Made by a program: the position numbers and the translations under genes. The notes below the pieces were generated by a model. It saw only the letters and a list, made by a program, of their open reading frames with translations. It did no database searches and was not told the origin of the DNA. A DNA stretch of 64,000 bases from DASXMT01 sp963781305 (GTDB lineage: Bacteria > Actinomycetota > Acidimicrobiia > Acidimicrobiales > RAAP-2), in the NCBI GenBank assembly GCA_963781305.1, contig CAWAFL010000011.1:1736001-1800000 (forward strand), written 5' to 3'. How positions within the stretch are numbered: position 1 is the first letter of the stretch; every line of letters begins with the position of its first letter. This document shows, piece after piece, positions 9,565 through 18,804 of this stretch.

Positions 9565-10068
9565 TCACAGCCCGACCGCGCCATCCTCCAGCTCGCGGAG
9601 GAAGTCGGCGTGACCGTTGTGCCGGGCGTACTCCTGGATCATGTGCAGGTAGATCGAGCGCAATGACACCTGGTGGTCCCGCCAAAAGCCGTAATCGTCA
9701 AGGCTGTGAGCTGCAGCGACCCGACGGCTGGCGTCACACTCGGCCCGCCATGCATCGAGATCGTCGTGCCAGTTGGCCTCGTCGAGCGGGACGAGAGCCC
9801 CGCCCGGCCAGATCGGATGACGCTCGAGATCCCGCAGCAGTACCCGCTGGAACCAATTTCGTTCTGTTTCGGCCAAGTGGCGCACCAGACCATGAAGCGA
9901 CAGCTCTGACTGAGCCACTGGCCGATCCTTGCGTTGCCGGTCGGTCAGTCCTTCGCATTTGACCAGCAGCGTGGCCCGATGGAATTCCAACCAGCGATCC
10001 AGTAGCTCTCGTTCGCCACGAGCGTACGTGGGCCGTACCCGCGATTGATGATTGGCCTCTTCAGGCAT
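9565..10068 (-). CDS. DinB/DUF664-family protein
   Basis: 167 aa, four-helix bundle type. Metal-ligand histidines sit at the usual places: LSLHGLVRHLAETE (about 52-65) and HMIQEYARHNGHADFLRE near the C-terminus (about 142-159). Members bind a divalent metal, and some are mycothiol- or bacillithiol-dependent S-transferases; specific function unknown. It precedes the CPWA thiol protein on the same strand. Confidence 0.85.
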   Translation of the reverse strand: MPEEANHQSRVRPTYARGERELLDRWLEFHRATLLVKCEGLTDRQRKDRPVAQSELSLHGLVRHLAETERNWFQRVLLRDLERHPIWPGGALVPLDEANWHDDLDAWRAECDASRRVAAAHSLDDYGFWRDHQVSLRSIYLHMIQEYARHNGHADFLRELEDGAVGL

Positions 10069-10117
10069 CGTGGTTCCTCACTCGATGTCGATGTTGATAG
10101 ATCATCCCGCTCCGTCG

Positions 10118-12094
10118 TCACTCAGGGCGAGGCCGCCTCTGGTTCTGGAGCATCTGAGCCAGGGATCGCATAAGCAGGACCAATCCGAAGGCAAGCCCGA
10201 CAAACCCGACGCCGCGCAGGGCATCGCTGACGGCCTGCGAATGCGCCGCGCCGGCTGCGACCAGGAGGATGGCTGAAGATAGGGTCCCGAACCCCCCGAT
10301 GGCCACGAAGAGGATCCTGTCCAGCCATCCGTCCACCACTTGCCTGTCTTCACCCGCGAATCGCTCTACCTGCACGCGCATGCGACCGGCGCGGAGTTGG
10401 GTCGCCAGCTCGTCGAGGTGGTCAGGCAAGCCGCGCAACACCGGCAGGGCGCGGAGCAACTCGTGCTTGACGAGATCATCGGTCATCACCGTCCCGCCGG
10501 AGTCGATGTCGCCGACCAGGGCAGTGGCCTCGGCGGACATCTCGAACATGGGGTCGATGATCTTCAACGTGCCATCCAGGGTGAGCAGCGCCCGCGACAA
10601 GGTCGTCATCGACCGGGGGACACGCAGTCCGTGACGCCCCATCAGGGAGAGAATGGCCGGGATGGCCTTTGGATCGAAGCGCCCTCCGGTATCCGCCTCG
10701 ACCATGAGCGCACTCAAATCTGCTTCCAGGAGACGCAGGTCGACACTGTCCGTTCCGGACAGGCGCCGAACGGCCCGGGCCATCAACATCGGCTCACCAA
10801 TGGACATCCCGAGGGCTATCTCCTTGAGCGACTGTCTCGAATTGGTATCGAGGAGCCCCACGGCACCAAAGTCGAGCAGCCAGAGCTGGCCTGATTCATC
10901 GACGAACACGTTCCCCGGATGCGGGTCGGCATGGTAGGCACCGCCTTGGAGCACCTGGAAGATGAAGGCCTGCAAGAGCCCCTTGGCCAGCACCTCTCGA
11001 GGCACCCCGCACGTCTGCAGGGCCAGTGCGTCGTCGACAGACCGGCCCATGATCTCCTCCATGACCAAGAGACGGCTCGTCGAAATCGAGTCGTACATTC
11101 TGGGAATGCTGACCGACATGTCGTTGCCCGACTGGGTGTCGAGCCGCTTGCTCATTGCCGACTCGCGCTGGTAGTCGAGCTCCCGAGACATGCTGATGAT
11201 GAGCTCCTCAGCCAAGTCCCGAAGTCCGAGTCGGCGAGCGCTGGGCACCCTTCGCTCGGCGATGGACGCCATCATGCGCAGGACGGTGGCGTCCCGGCGA
11301 AGGAGATCGCTCATACCTGGGCGCTGAATCTTGACGACCACCCGTTCGCCGCTGAAGAGCACGGCTCGGTGGGTCTGTCCGATCGAGGCTGCCGCCAGCG
11401 GCTCCCAATCGAAGGACGAAAACACTTCCTCCACCCGTTGATCGAGCTCGTCCTCGATCAACGGACGGACCTGGTCGGCCGGTATGGGTCGGACCGACGA
11501 GCGCAGCTCTGACAACGCATCGATGACGGGAGGGGCCAGCAGATCACCTCGGGTCGAGGCGATCTGTCCGAACTTGACGAACATCCCACCGGAGTCCTCG
11601 AGAGTCTGGCGAAGGCGATCCCCGAACTCCTCGGAGGTAATCCCGTCGATCGACGCGAACCGAGGTCGGGCCAAGCCGCGGCGTCGGGCGTGGCGGGAGA
11701 CCTCCCAGAAACGGCCGATGGGCGACAGGGCTTCTCTGACCCGGGAGAACGGGTGAAGGAAGCCTCGCCGCCTTGACTTGTTGACGTCCCTGGCCTTCGG
11801 ATTGGCGACGATCTCGGAGATGATGGTGAACGCCATGGTGGCCAACAGACCGAAGAGCACGGCCAACGCGAACGCCGTCGCCTTGTCGCCGTTGCGTACG
11901 GCTGCGTCGGCTCCGGCGAAACCGACGATCCAGCCGAGAATGCTGCAGATGAACCCGCGCACCCTCCCCGGGCGGACCCCGAGGACGCGGCGGCTGGCAG
12001 CCGCCATGACCACAACGAAGACAATCGTGACCAGTAGGCTCAGCCAGCTGTCGATCCGGATGGTGACCGTCAGAGCTATCGGGTCAAATGTCAC
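10118..12094 (-). CDS. ABC1/AarF/UbiB-type atypical kinase
   Basis: 658 aa. Two N-terminal membrane helices (about 17-35 and 45-95) precede an ABC1 kinase-like domain with every diagnostic motif: KFGQ (174-177, the KxGQ inhibitory element), ASIGQ (236-240, Ala-rich loop in place of Gly), the ATP lysine in VVVKIQRPG (K255), ELD (305-307), HADPHPGN (389-396) and DFG (408-410). Two more membrane helices close the protein, as in many actinobacterial members. UbiB relatives support quinone/lipid homeostasis through ATPase activity. It stands alone, with DinB about 50 bp downstream. Confidence 0.9.
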   Translation of the reverse strand: MTFDPIALTVTIRIDSWLSLLVTIVFVVVMAAASRRVLGVRPGRVRGFICSILGWIVGFAGADAAVRNGDKATAFALAVLFGLLATMAFTIISEIVANPKARDVNKSRRRGFLHPFSRVREALSPIGRFWEVSRHARRRGLARPRFASIDGITSEEFGDRLRQTLEDSGGMFVKFGQIASTRGDLLAPPVIDALSELRSSVRPIPADQVRPLIEDELDQRVEEVFSSFDWEPLAAASIGQTHRAVLFSGERVVVKIQRPGMSDLLRRDATVLRMMASIAERRVPSARRLGLRDLAEELIISMSRELDYQRESAMSKRLDTQSGNDMSVSIPRMYDSISTSRLLVMEEIMGRSVDDALALQTCGVPREVLAKGLLQAFIFQVLQGGAYHADPHPGNVFVDESGQLWLLDFGAVGLLDTNSRQSLKEIALGMSIGEPMLMARAVRRLSGTDSVDLRLLEADLSALMVEADTGGRFDPKAIPAILSLMGRHGLRVPRSMTTLSRALLTLDGTLKIIDPMFEMSAEATALVGDIDSGGTVMTDDLVKHELLRALPVLRGLPDHLDELATQLRAGRMRVQVERFAGEDRQVVDGWLDRILFVAIGGFGTLSSAILLVAAGAAHSQAVSDALRGVGFVGLAFGLVLLMRSLAQMLQNQRRPRPE

Positions 12095-12403
12095 GTTCCC
12101 CCCAAGCTATGCGTCGGAGCCCGGCGGGCCATAGGCGAAGGCATAGCGGCGCAGAGTATACGGCGACCATGTTTGCCGGGCCGGATCGGGTGGCAACCAG
12201 AAGCGTGCAGGCCGGTTTCAACTCACCCATGGACCGCATCAGGCATCGGGGTTGAGCCGGCAACAATGAGTCCTGGCCTTCCGTGGCGGCCTCGAAGTTT
12301 GAAGCTAGCCGCCGGCTGCCTGACAACACCGCCGCAGGAATTCCTGGATCAGGCGAGAACTGACGTTCGACAGGGGCCCCGTCCCGGCTCTCGACCTGGA
12401 TCT
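12095..12403. other. Intergenic, nothing recognised
   Basis: Divergent promoter space between the ABC1 kinase (minus) and yccF (plus). Short open frames here show no family resemblance or ribosome site. Confidence 0.5.
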
Positions 12404-12811
12404 ATGCTCACTGCTGTGCGGTTCATCCTGAACGTGATCTGGCTCGTGTTCTCTGGCCTTTGGTTGGCCTTGGGCTATGTGGCGTTCGGGATCATCATGT
12501 GTGTGTTGATCGTCACCATCCCGTTCGGTATCGCTTCGTTCCGATTGGCTGCGTTCGTCATCTGGCCCTTCGGGCGGGTCGTGGTCAGACGACCGACAGC
12601 GGGCGCAGGCTCAGCCCTGGGAAACGTCCTGTGGTTCATCTTGTGTGGCCTGTGGATGGCCATCGCTCATCTGGTGACGGGCATCGCTCTTTGCATCACC
12701 ATCATCGGAATTCCGCTCGGCCTCGGCAACTTCAAGCTCATCCCCATCGCCATCGCCCCGTTGGGGAAAGACATCGTCCCTGCCGACAGCCCCTATGCCT
12801 TCGTAGCCTGA
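12404..12811 (+). CDS. yccF: YccF-family inner-membrane protein
   Basis: 135 aa, two repeated DUF307 units: FILNVIWLVFSGLWLALGY (about 6-24) and NVLWFILCGLWMAIAHLV (about 68-85), each followed by a TIPFG/IGIPLG-type turn and WPFG/APLGK. This internal duplication is the YccF signature. Function is unknown, though the family clusters with mechanosensitive and stress membrane proteins. ATG 12404 is used; GTG 12416 is a possible shorter start and neither has a good ribosome site. Its stop lies inside a hexamer repeat, convergent with gadB. Confidence 0.85.
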   Translation: MLTAVRFILNVIWLVFSGLWLALGYVAFGIIMCVLIVTIPFGIASFRLAAFVIWPFGRVVVRRPTAGAGSALGNVLWFILCGLWMAIAHLVTGIALCITIIGIPLGLGNFKLIPIAIAPLGKDIVPADSPYAFVA

Positions 12812-12840
12812 TCCTGATCCTGATCCTGACCCTGACCCTG
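12807..12840. repeat. CCTGAT/CCTGAC hexamer tandem repeat
   Basis: Five and two-thirds tandem 6-bp units, three CCTGAT then two CCTGAC plus CCTG, beginning inside the yccF stop codon region. Probably slippage-generated; no role evident. Confidence 0.9.
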
Positions 12841-12875
12841 CGAGGCTCAGAACTGCTGGCCGAAACCAGAGGCCA

Positions 12876-14276
12876 CTACAGGTGGCTGAATCCTCCGGCC
12901 TCCTGGGGGGTCATGGCCACGGACACCGGGTGGCGGTCGAAGTGCTCCGTCGCCGTCTTGAGGTCGTCCAGCAAGAGTGAGGCCAGGTCGCGGTCTACCC
13001 CCTGGCGCACCAGCACCCGCTGCACCGATATGTCCGAAGCCGAGCCGGTCAAGGTGTAGGCGGGCACTTGCCAGCCTCGGTTTCGCAGACGGTCGGCCAG
13101 ATCGAAGAGCGTGTACCCCGGCTGTTCGCCTTCCCTGATACGCCAGGTGACCGCCGGGATGCCCTCGGCCGGCTGGCTGCGACTCAGCAATTCGAACGGG
13201 CCTAGCTTGGGGATCTCATCAGCGAGGTACTGGCCCGTCTCGTAACACGCATTGTGGATGGAGGCATAGCCCGCCCGGCCAAGCCTGATGAAGTCGTAGT
13301 ACTGGGCAATGATCTGGCCGGCCGGCCTCGAGAAATTGATCTGGAAGTCCGGCATGTCTCCCCCCAGGTAGTTGACGTGAAAAATGAGTTCTTCGGGGAG
13401 CTCGGCGGCGTCGGACCAGACCACCCATCCGACGCCCAGCGGGGCAAGGCCAAACTTGTGACCCGAGGTGGAGATCGACTTCACCCGCGGGATGCGGAAG
13501 TCGAACTCGACCTCAGGCGCACAAAACGGCGACAGGAAGCCACCGCTCGCCCCGTCGATGTGCATGTCGATATCGAGGCCGGTTCGCTCCTGGAGGTCAT
13601 CAAGGGCCAGCGCCAGCTCGGCCACCGGCTCGTAGGCACCGGTATATGTCACACCGAACGTTGGCACCACGAAGATGGTGTTCTCGTCCACCCGTTCGAG
13701 CATCTGCTCGGTATCCATGCAGTATTTGCCCGGCGCCATTGGGATCTCGCGCATCTCGACATCCCAGTACCGGGCGAACTTGTGCCATACCACTTGCACG
13801 GGGCCGCAGACCATGTTTGGCCGGTCGAAGGGCTTTCCCGCCGCCTGCCGCCGGGCTCGCCAACGCCACTTGGCGGCCATCCCGGCGAGCATGCATGCCT
13901 CGGAAGATCCGATGGTCGAGGTCCCCACGGTGTTGCTGGCATCGTGCGCCTGCCAGAGGTCGGCCATCATGTGCACGCAACGCCGCTCGATCTCCGCCGT
14001 CTGCGGGTACTCATCCTTGTCCTCGAGGTTCTTGTCCATCGAGAGGTCCATCAGCGCATGGACCTGGGGCTCCTCCCAGGTCTGGCAAAACGTGGCCAGA
14101 TTCTGGCGCGAGTTGCCGTCGAGCAGGAGCTCGTCGTGTATCACCTGATAGGCCACGTCGGGGACCGTCTCGTGTTCCGGGAACTTGTACTTCGGCAACG
14201 CCACCGAGAGGTCTTTGGAGGCGAACACGCAATCCAGGATCTGATTAGCGACTTCCTTCTTCTGATGCAGCGCCAT
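12876..14276 (-). CDS. gadB: Glutamate decarboxylase
   Basis: 466 aa, the same length as E. coli GadB, converting glutamate to GABA with proton consumption. PLP lysine is in STSGHKFGLAPLG (K274, matching E. coli K276); HIDGASGGF carries the PLP-contacting Asp, and GTSTIGSSEACML the phosphate-binding region. ATG 14276 with GAGG upstream is chosen over a longer in-frame reading because the protein then begins MALHQKKEVAN, as in family members. No glutamate/GABA antiporter (GadC) is adjacent, so a role in acid resistance is possible but not supported by neighbours. Confidence 0.95.
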   Translation of the reverse strand: MALHQKKEVANQILDCVFASKDLSVALPKYKFPEHETVPDVAYQVIHDELLLDGNSRQNLATFCQTWEEPQVHALMDLSMDKNLEDKDEYPQTAEIERRCVHMMADLWQAHDASNTVGTSTIGSSEACMLAGMAAKWRWRARRQAAGKPFDRPNMVCGPVQVVWHKFARYWDVEMREIPMAPGKYCMDTEQMLERVDENTIFVVPTFGVTYTGAYEPVAELALALDDLQERTGLDIDMHIDGASGGFLSPFCAPEVEFDFRIPRVKSISTSGHKFGLAPLGVGWVVWSDAAELPEELIFHVNYLGGDMPDFQINFSRPAGQIIAQYYDFIRLGRAGYASIHNACYETGQYLADEIPKLGPFELLSRSQPAEGIPAVTWRIREGEQPGYTLFDLADRLRNRGWQVPAYTLTGSASDISVQRVLVRQGVDRDLASLLLDDLKTATEHFDRHPVSVAMTPQEAGGFSHL

Positions 14277-14310
14277 CGCAAGGCTCCTCGGGTCGGGGGT
14301 TGCACCGACT

Positions 14311-14565
14311 CTAAGCCGTTCTGGCGGTGCGCGGGCCGCACTGCGATCCATGGAGAATGTCGGTCGTCTGCCGGCCTTCCGAACGAAGGATCCCTTGGTT
14401 GGGCAAGGGAGGCCAAGGAGCGATGCGTCGATAATCGGCCGGGATCGTGGTCTCGTCTTCTGTCCCCAGAGCTTCGGCTACGGCCTCAGAGAAGTCTTCG
14501 ATTCTGCGGTAGACGACATCCCCAGCTTCGGCCAGCCGTCCTGCGGCACGGACCAGGGAAATCAA
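14311..14565 (-). CDS. Small hypothetical protein (weak)
   Basis: 84 aa from a TTG start, not recognised. Residues 5-60 (VRAAGRLAEAGDVVYRRIED onward) have ordinary protein composition rather than the Arg/Pro-rich look of a shadow frame. There is no clear ribosome site and the frame is closed by a stop shortly upstream, so it may be a remnant. Confidence 0.3.
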   Translation of the reverse strand: MISLVRAAGRLAEAGDVVYRRIEDFSEAVAEALGTEDETTIPADYRRIAPWPPLPNQGILRSEGRQTTDILHGSQCGPRTARTA

Positions 14566-15001
14566 GGCCGGCGAATGCGCCCATCGGGCGGCCTGACGGG
14601 CCCGGACGGTCCAACCCCGAGGTCATCGCCGGCGCTCCTTCGCTCAAAGTCCTGTTCGAAGCGGTAAGGCTGACGAAGTCGGCCGCAATCGTGGACCGGG
14701 ACGCCCCGAACGGCTCCGCCGTCGCAGGCGTCTCAGCGCAGACGCGAACTGACCCCAGCGAGGACGGTCGAGTACCGCGCATCAAGCCGTCGATCGCCGC
14801 CGCCACGGCAAAGCGGATCGTCGCTGTTCTCGAAGCAAGGATCGATGGCGGCCCTCTACCATCGACGGTGTATGGAATGGTGAAGCCGCGAGAAGTCGTT
14901 TGCATGGCTGGCCATCGAATCAATAACACAGACGGACCCAATCGCTTGACATCACGAAGGAAAGAGTGCGTCTATGTCGGCTTTCAGCCGGTCTCGCCGT
15001 C
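14566..15001. other. Intergenic, nothing convincing
   Basis: Open frames exist on both strands, but none has a ribosome site or family resemblance. The long plus-strand frame crossing this stretch is mostly antisense to gadB. Confidence 0.4.
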
Positions 15002-15640
15002 TCAGGTCGTCTTTTTTCTCAAGTTGGCGATAGAGGTACTAAGCGTGTCCGGATCCAGAAGACACGCTTTGAGTTCAGGTGCTTGACCAGTAACCCACCG
15101 TGCACTGTTGACACCCCAAATTTCGGTGGCGAGCGCCCAACGAGCGAGATCGCTATGCAACCGGTCTTGGGCGAGCCACGCGGCACCTTCTCCATCGATG
15201 TCGAAACCCTTCTCCAGCCACGCATGGCCAATGAGGTCGTGGATGGCGCGAAATCGGTCGAACTCACCACCGATCTCGCAGCTGAGCAAGGGGTGAAGCC
15301 GACCGGAGAAGGCTGCGGCACTGGTGATCTCAAGTGTTTCGTGGGCCCCCACCGCAGCTATGAGTTCCTTGTCGCTGGCGTACGGCAGATGACAACGTGT
15401 GAACGCGACTCGAACCGCCCTTGGCTGATCAACACAGACGAGATCATTGAATAGCCGATCTATCTCCAATTGAAGTTGCCGGTAAGCCGTCACTATCCGA
15501 GCATTGCGGTGCGCATTGCGGGCGTTCAGATACTGCGCTCCGACCGACACAACGGTTGACCGGTCAACACCGCAGTTGCCAACGTCACCCTCCATCGCAT
15601 CGCTTTGTGGATTACACGGATTCGCAGCGGTGTTCAGCAT
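15002..15640 (-). CDS. Uncharacterised protein with phage-like conserved region
   Basis: 212 aa. The C-terminal half has a well-defined pattern: FDRFRAIHDLIGHAW (about 127-141), then GEGAAWLAQDRLH, ARWALATEIWGVNSARW and ELKACLLDP. I have seen similar HDLxGHA...GE..A...TE..G.NS arrangements in actinobacteriophage proteins of unknown function, but cannot name the family. The conserved His, Asp and Glu suggest an enzyme or metal site. Start could be Met1 or Met16. It sits beside a secreted lipoprotein gene; an origin in a prophage remnant is inference. Confidence 0.6.
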   Translation of the reverse strand: MLNTAANPCNPQSDAMEGDVGNCGVDRSTVVSVGAQYLNARNAHRNARIVTAYRQLQLEIDRLFNDLVCVDQPRAVRVAFTRCHLPYASDKELIAAVGAHETLEITSAAAFSGRLHPLLSCEIGGEFDRFRAIHDLIGHAWLEKGFDIDGEGAAWLAQDRLHSDLARWALATEIWGVNSARWVTGQAPELKACLLDPDTLSTSIANLRKKTT

Positions 15641-15662
15641 GTCGTCTCACGGGTCCTTCTGG

Positions 15663-16493
15663 TCACTCCCAGGCTAGAGCTAACTCCACCTTCGATGTCC
15701 CCGGCCCACTGACGTTGACCGTTACCGGCTGGTCCGGAACGACACCACCAATACAGCTATCCAACTCGGTGGCGAAATCACAGGCGGCAGGATTGCTCAG
15801 CGTTGTTCCACCCTGTGTGACGCCCACAGCTATCCCTGGGGCTCGGACCGTATCCGCCATGCCCGCTGGCGAAACCAGAGCTCCGGTGGTCGATGTCTCA
15901 GGCATGTAGCTCACCGTCATGTTGACGTTGCCCTCGGCACTGGGGGGAAGGATGGCAACGAACGTGTCGGTGGCGCTGTAGTTGACCGTAAGCGTCACCG
16001 AAGCGTTGACGGTGGGCGCGAGTGGCCGAAGCACGAATGCCAGATGAAATCCGCCATTGCTCGGAGGAAGCGTGGCCCCACCCGAGCCGTTGAGAGGGAT
16101 GCACGAATTGAACCCGAAGCCGGGGGGCCAGGACGATCCATTTCCGGAGACGGTCCCGTCCAGACCTGCCGGACACACTTCGAGAGGAGACGTCGATGTC
16201 GCTTGCAATTGTATGGCCACGGTAGTTGGGTGCAACTCGACGGTAAGCCAGTTTGTCGAAGAGACGCTTAGTCCAGTGATGGTGAAATCGTGAGGACCGA
16301 CTGACTGATCACCTGGGGGCATCGCTGAGGTTGCCGGAGGGGCAATCGAAGTGGTTGTCGGAGAGATTGTTGTCGCCGAGATCGGCGGATGCTTTGTTGC
16401 CTTCGCAATGTTGGACGCATTGGTACATGCGGCGACGGCGATCCCAGACACGAGGAGCATCACACTGCAAGGGAGCAGGAGCGAAGACCTCAT
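15663..16493 (-). CDS. Putative secreted lipoprotein
   Basis: 276 aa. A signal peptide with lipobox (VSGIAVAAC, Cys23) is followed by a Thr/Ser/Pro-rich linker (about 30-65) and a beta-rich domain with Cys residues at CPAGLDG, NSCIPL, AACDF and DSCIGG, likely two disulfides. No family recognised. The C-terminus (VTVNVSGPG) resembles Ig-like accessory domains. Expected to be anchored to the outer face of the membrane. Confidence 0.75.
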   Translation of the reverse strand: MRSSLLLPCSVMLLVSGIAVAACTNASNIAKATKHPPISATTISPTTTSIAPPATSAMPPGDQSVGPHDFTITGLSVSSTNWLTVELHPTTVAIQLQATSTSPLEVCPAGLDGTVSGNGSSWPPGFGFNSCIPLNGSGGATLPPSNGGFHLAFVLRPLAPTVNASVTLTVNYSATDTFVAILPPSAEGNVNMTVSYMPETSTTGALVSPAGMADTVRAPGIAVGVTQGGTTLSNPAACDFATELDSCIGGVVPDQPVTVNVSGPGTSKVELALAWE

Positions 16494-16711
16494 GGTTCCT
16501 CATGCTAAGCCCGCGGCCACTGCTCGAGAGGGGTACGTCTATCGGGCTGGGCTCTTGCCCGCCCGGTCGGCGTCGGCTACCCGATACTAGGTCGGCACCG
16601 CGTATGGGCGACGTACGGATACGGTCCCCCGTGCGAAAATTCGACAGCCCCGGTATCGCCCGCCGAATGCTGGGTACGCAGGGAGACATCGGCCCCGGGG
16701 AAGTCAGGCGG

Positions 16712-17029
16712 TCACGGCTCGCTGACCGACGCAACTCCGTAGCGCTTTACATCCGCGTCGACGATCGCCGCCTGTTGACTGTCGCTGGGCCCGGAGCCGC
16801 GGAAGACGAGCAAGTGCTCCTCGCTCTCCCAGCGCTCATAGATCCGGACTCTCGCCGGGTCAAAGCTGTCGGCCGTAATTGAATAGTCAAGGCACCCCGG
16901 TGCCGTGAGCGCCATTTGCACGGCTGTCACGCAATCTTGAACGTAGGCATCACGTTCGGTTGGAATGACCTCTAGGTATCCGGCGATGATGAGCATGTTG
17001 GGTAGACCGATGTGAACCCCAGAACTCAT
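16712..17029 (-). CDS. Antibiotic biosynthesis monooxygenase (ABM) domain protein
   Basis: 105 aa, ferredoxin-like dimeric alpha/beta barrel. The pattern LIIAGYLEVIPTERDAYV, then APGCLDYSIT and VRIYERWESEEHL, is standard for the YgiN-like ABM family (quinol or small-aromatic oxygenases or non-enzymatic binders). Met12 is an alternative start; neither has a good ribosome site. Confidence 0.8.
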   Translation of the reverse strand: MSSGVHIGLPNMLIIAGYLEVIPTERDAYVQDCVTAVQMALTAPGCLDYSITADSFDPARVRIYERWESEEHLLVFRGSGPSDSQQAAIVDADVKRYGVASVSEP

Positions 17030-17249
17030 CGACGTGGCGCTATCAGCGACCGTCTGAAGCTGCTCGAAGTGTGGGCCGATCGGGATACCGGGGGCCGCGA
17101 GCGAGCGGCCCTCGCCTTATTCGAGGCGTCCGGCGCGCCGGCCGGCTGCTGAGGTGGCACGGCCTGGGCAGAGCTCTGCCGACATCATGGAGACTCTGCA
17201 GCTCGGGCTGGTGGGTCCCATTCGCCAGTAGTCCCCGATCCCACATACA

Positions 17250-17283
17250 CGACGACCCCTCGGCCGAAGCTGCGGGGTCGTCG
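17250..17283 (-). terminator. Hairpin downstream of the beta-helix gene
   Basis: Perfect 10-bp stem CGACGACCCC/GGGGTCGTCG with a 14-nt loop, about 45 bp past the stop of the beta-helix gene. No U-tract follows on either strand, so it is a terminator-like hairpin rather than a canonical intrinsic terminator. The surrounding 17030-17326 holds no gene I can support. Confidence 0.5.
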
Positions 17284-17326
17284 CGGTGGTTCTGGCGTAC
17301 ATCGGCAACCTCAGTTGAAAGCGCTC

Positions 17327-18511
17327 TCAGCCGCTGCAGCCGGCGACGCTATTGGGTGGGGCGCAGTTGTTGGGGCCGTTGCCAAACACCAAGCCGGGCA
17401 TCATGGTCACCGACCCTGTGCTCACGAAGATGCCTCCGCCGTTCGGTGTCTTGCCCGTGGCCACGTTGTAGGTGACGGTGCTGGAGCGTAGCGTCGTGGT
17501 GCCGAAGCCGTTGTAGATTCCTCCACCCAGAGCGGACCCATTAGGTGCGCTGGCCGTATTGTTGTTCACCTTGGTCGAAGTCAGGGTGACTGTGCCCTGT
17601 TGGAAAAGGCCCGTTGTGTTGTTTATGCCCCCGCCGCGCGCGTCGCCGCTGGTAGAGCTGGCCGTGTTGCCGGTCACCAGACCGGTGTTGAGGTTGAGCG
17701 TGCCGCTATTGCTAACGCCCCCGCCGGACCCGGTCGAGGAATTGTCATTGATCTGCGTCGCGCTGGCGGTGAGGGATCCGGAGCTACCAATCCCCCCGCC
17801 TGGCCCGGCGTTGGCCGTGTTTTCGTTCACCTGGCTGGCGGACAGCGTGGCTGTGCCTTGATTGTCCAGGCCCCCGTAGGTGCCGGCCGTGTTGTTGTTT
17901 ATGTGGCTGGTGCTCATCCGTAAGGTGCTGGAATTGGCTACGAAGATGCCCCCGCCGGTTTGGGCGTTGTTGTTGACCACCTGGCTGTTGTTCAACGTGA
18001 GCGAGGCGGTGGTGTCCGTGCCGAAGGAGCTGAGGAAGATGCCCCCGCCCACGAAGTCCTCACTGCCCCCCGTGACGGTCAGGGTGTTGAGGGTGAGGTT
18101 GCCGAAATCGTCCACCTCGAAGATGCGGAAACCGGCCGTGCCCGGGGCTTGGCTCCGGGCGATGGTCGATCCGAGGCCGTTGATGGTGATGGTGCTGGTG
18201 ACAATGGGCAGGCCGTCGGAGACGACGTTCGGGGCCGTGAGGGTGTACGTGCAACCACCGGCCAAGGTGATGGTCCCACCGCCACCGGCGTTGGCGGCGT
18301 TGATGGCGGCAACCAGGCCGAAGGGGCCGTAGACGTCCCCGCAGGCGACACGTGAGGTTGTGGTGGCACCCGCCGGGGCTGAGAAGGCAACGCTGGCCGT
18401 CACCGCACCACACGAAAGAGCGGCCACCGCACCTACGACGGCGAATCGCCGCCCGAAGGCCCCGGAGCGAGCCTTCGTGGGCCCATTGCTCGAACTTCGC
18501 CGATTCAGCAT
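17327..18511 (-). CDS. Secreted right-handed beta-helix protein
   Basis: 394 aa. The chosen start (MLNRRSSSNG, ATG 18511 with GGAGGAT upstream) gives an Arg-rich n-region, a hydrophobic core (AVVGAVAALSCGAVTASVAF) and a cleavage site near APAGATT. The mature part opens with CGDVYGPFGLVAAINAAN, the usual cap of pectate-lyase-like proteins, then shows about ten short coils ending in GGGI/GGGV with Asn ladders (NNNTA, NENTA, NDNSS). Such repeats form a parallel beta-helix. No catalytic residues are recognisable, so adhesion or surface roles are as likely as polysaccharide cleavage. Confidence 0.85.
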   Translation of the reverse strand: MLNRRSSSNGPTKARSGAFGRRFAVVGAVAALSCGAVTASVAFSAPAGATTTSRVACGDVYGPFGLVAAINAANAGGGGTITLAGGCTYTLTAPNVVSDGLPIVTSTITINGLGSTIARSQAPGTAGFRIFEVDDFGNLTLNTLTVTGGSEDFVGGGIFLSSFGTDTTASLTLNNSQVVNNNAQTGGGIFVANSSTLRMSTSHINNNTAGTYGGLDNQGTATLSASQVNENTANAGPGGGIGSSGSLTASATQINDNSSTGSGGGVSNSGTLNLNTGLVTGNTASSTSGDARGGGINNTTGLFQQGTVTLTSTKVNNNTASAPNGSALGGGIYNGFGTTTLRSSTVTYNVATGKTPNGGGIFVSTGSVTMMPGLVFGNGPNNCAPPNSVAGCSG

Positions 18512-18804
18512 GGACGATCCTCCCCCATTTGTCGAAAACAGGACCCGCCGCAGTTTCGGGGAGAGCCCGCCAATGCGCCCCGCTGTCGCGGGTTGCTCAC
18601 TGTGACGATACAGAAGTCCACTCTTCGCGTCCACTGCAATTGGTCCGAGCCTCAAAGAGAGGAATTGCAATGGGTTTGACGGCTGCCTTTCCCGCTGCGT
18701 GGCCATAGTGACCGGGACCGTGATCCACACGCAGGCGCCGGCAACGCTCTTCCAACCGGTCCCGAAGCATTGACAGCTGTCGATATGTTGGGCAAACTGC
18801 GGCG

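Noticed and set aside
9357..9962. 201-codon plus-strand frame
   Set aside because: Antisense to DinB and the DsbA-like gene, Arg/Pro-rich, no start signal.
13254..15086. 610-codon plus-strand open frame
   Set aside because: Mostly antisense to gadB, His/Arg-rich composition, no ribosome site; a GC-rich shadow.
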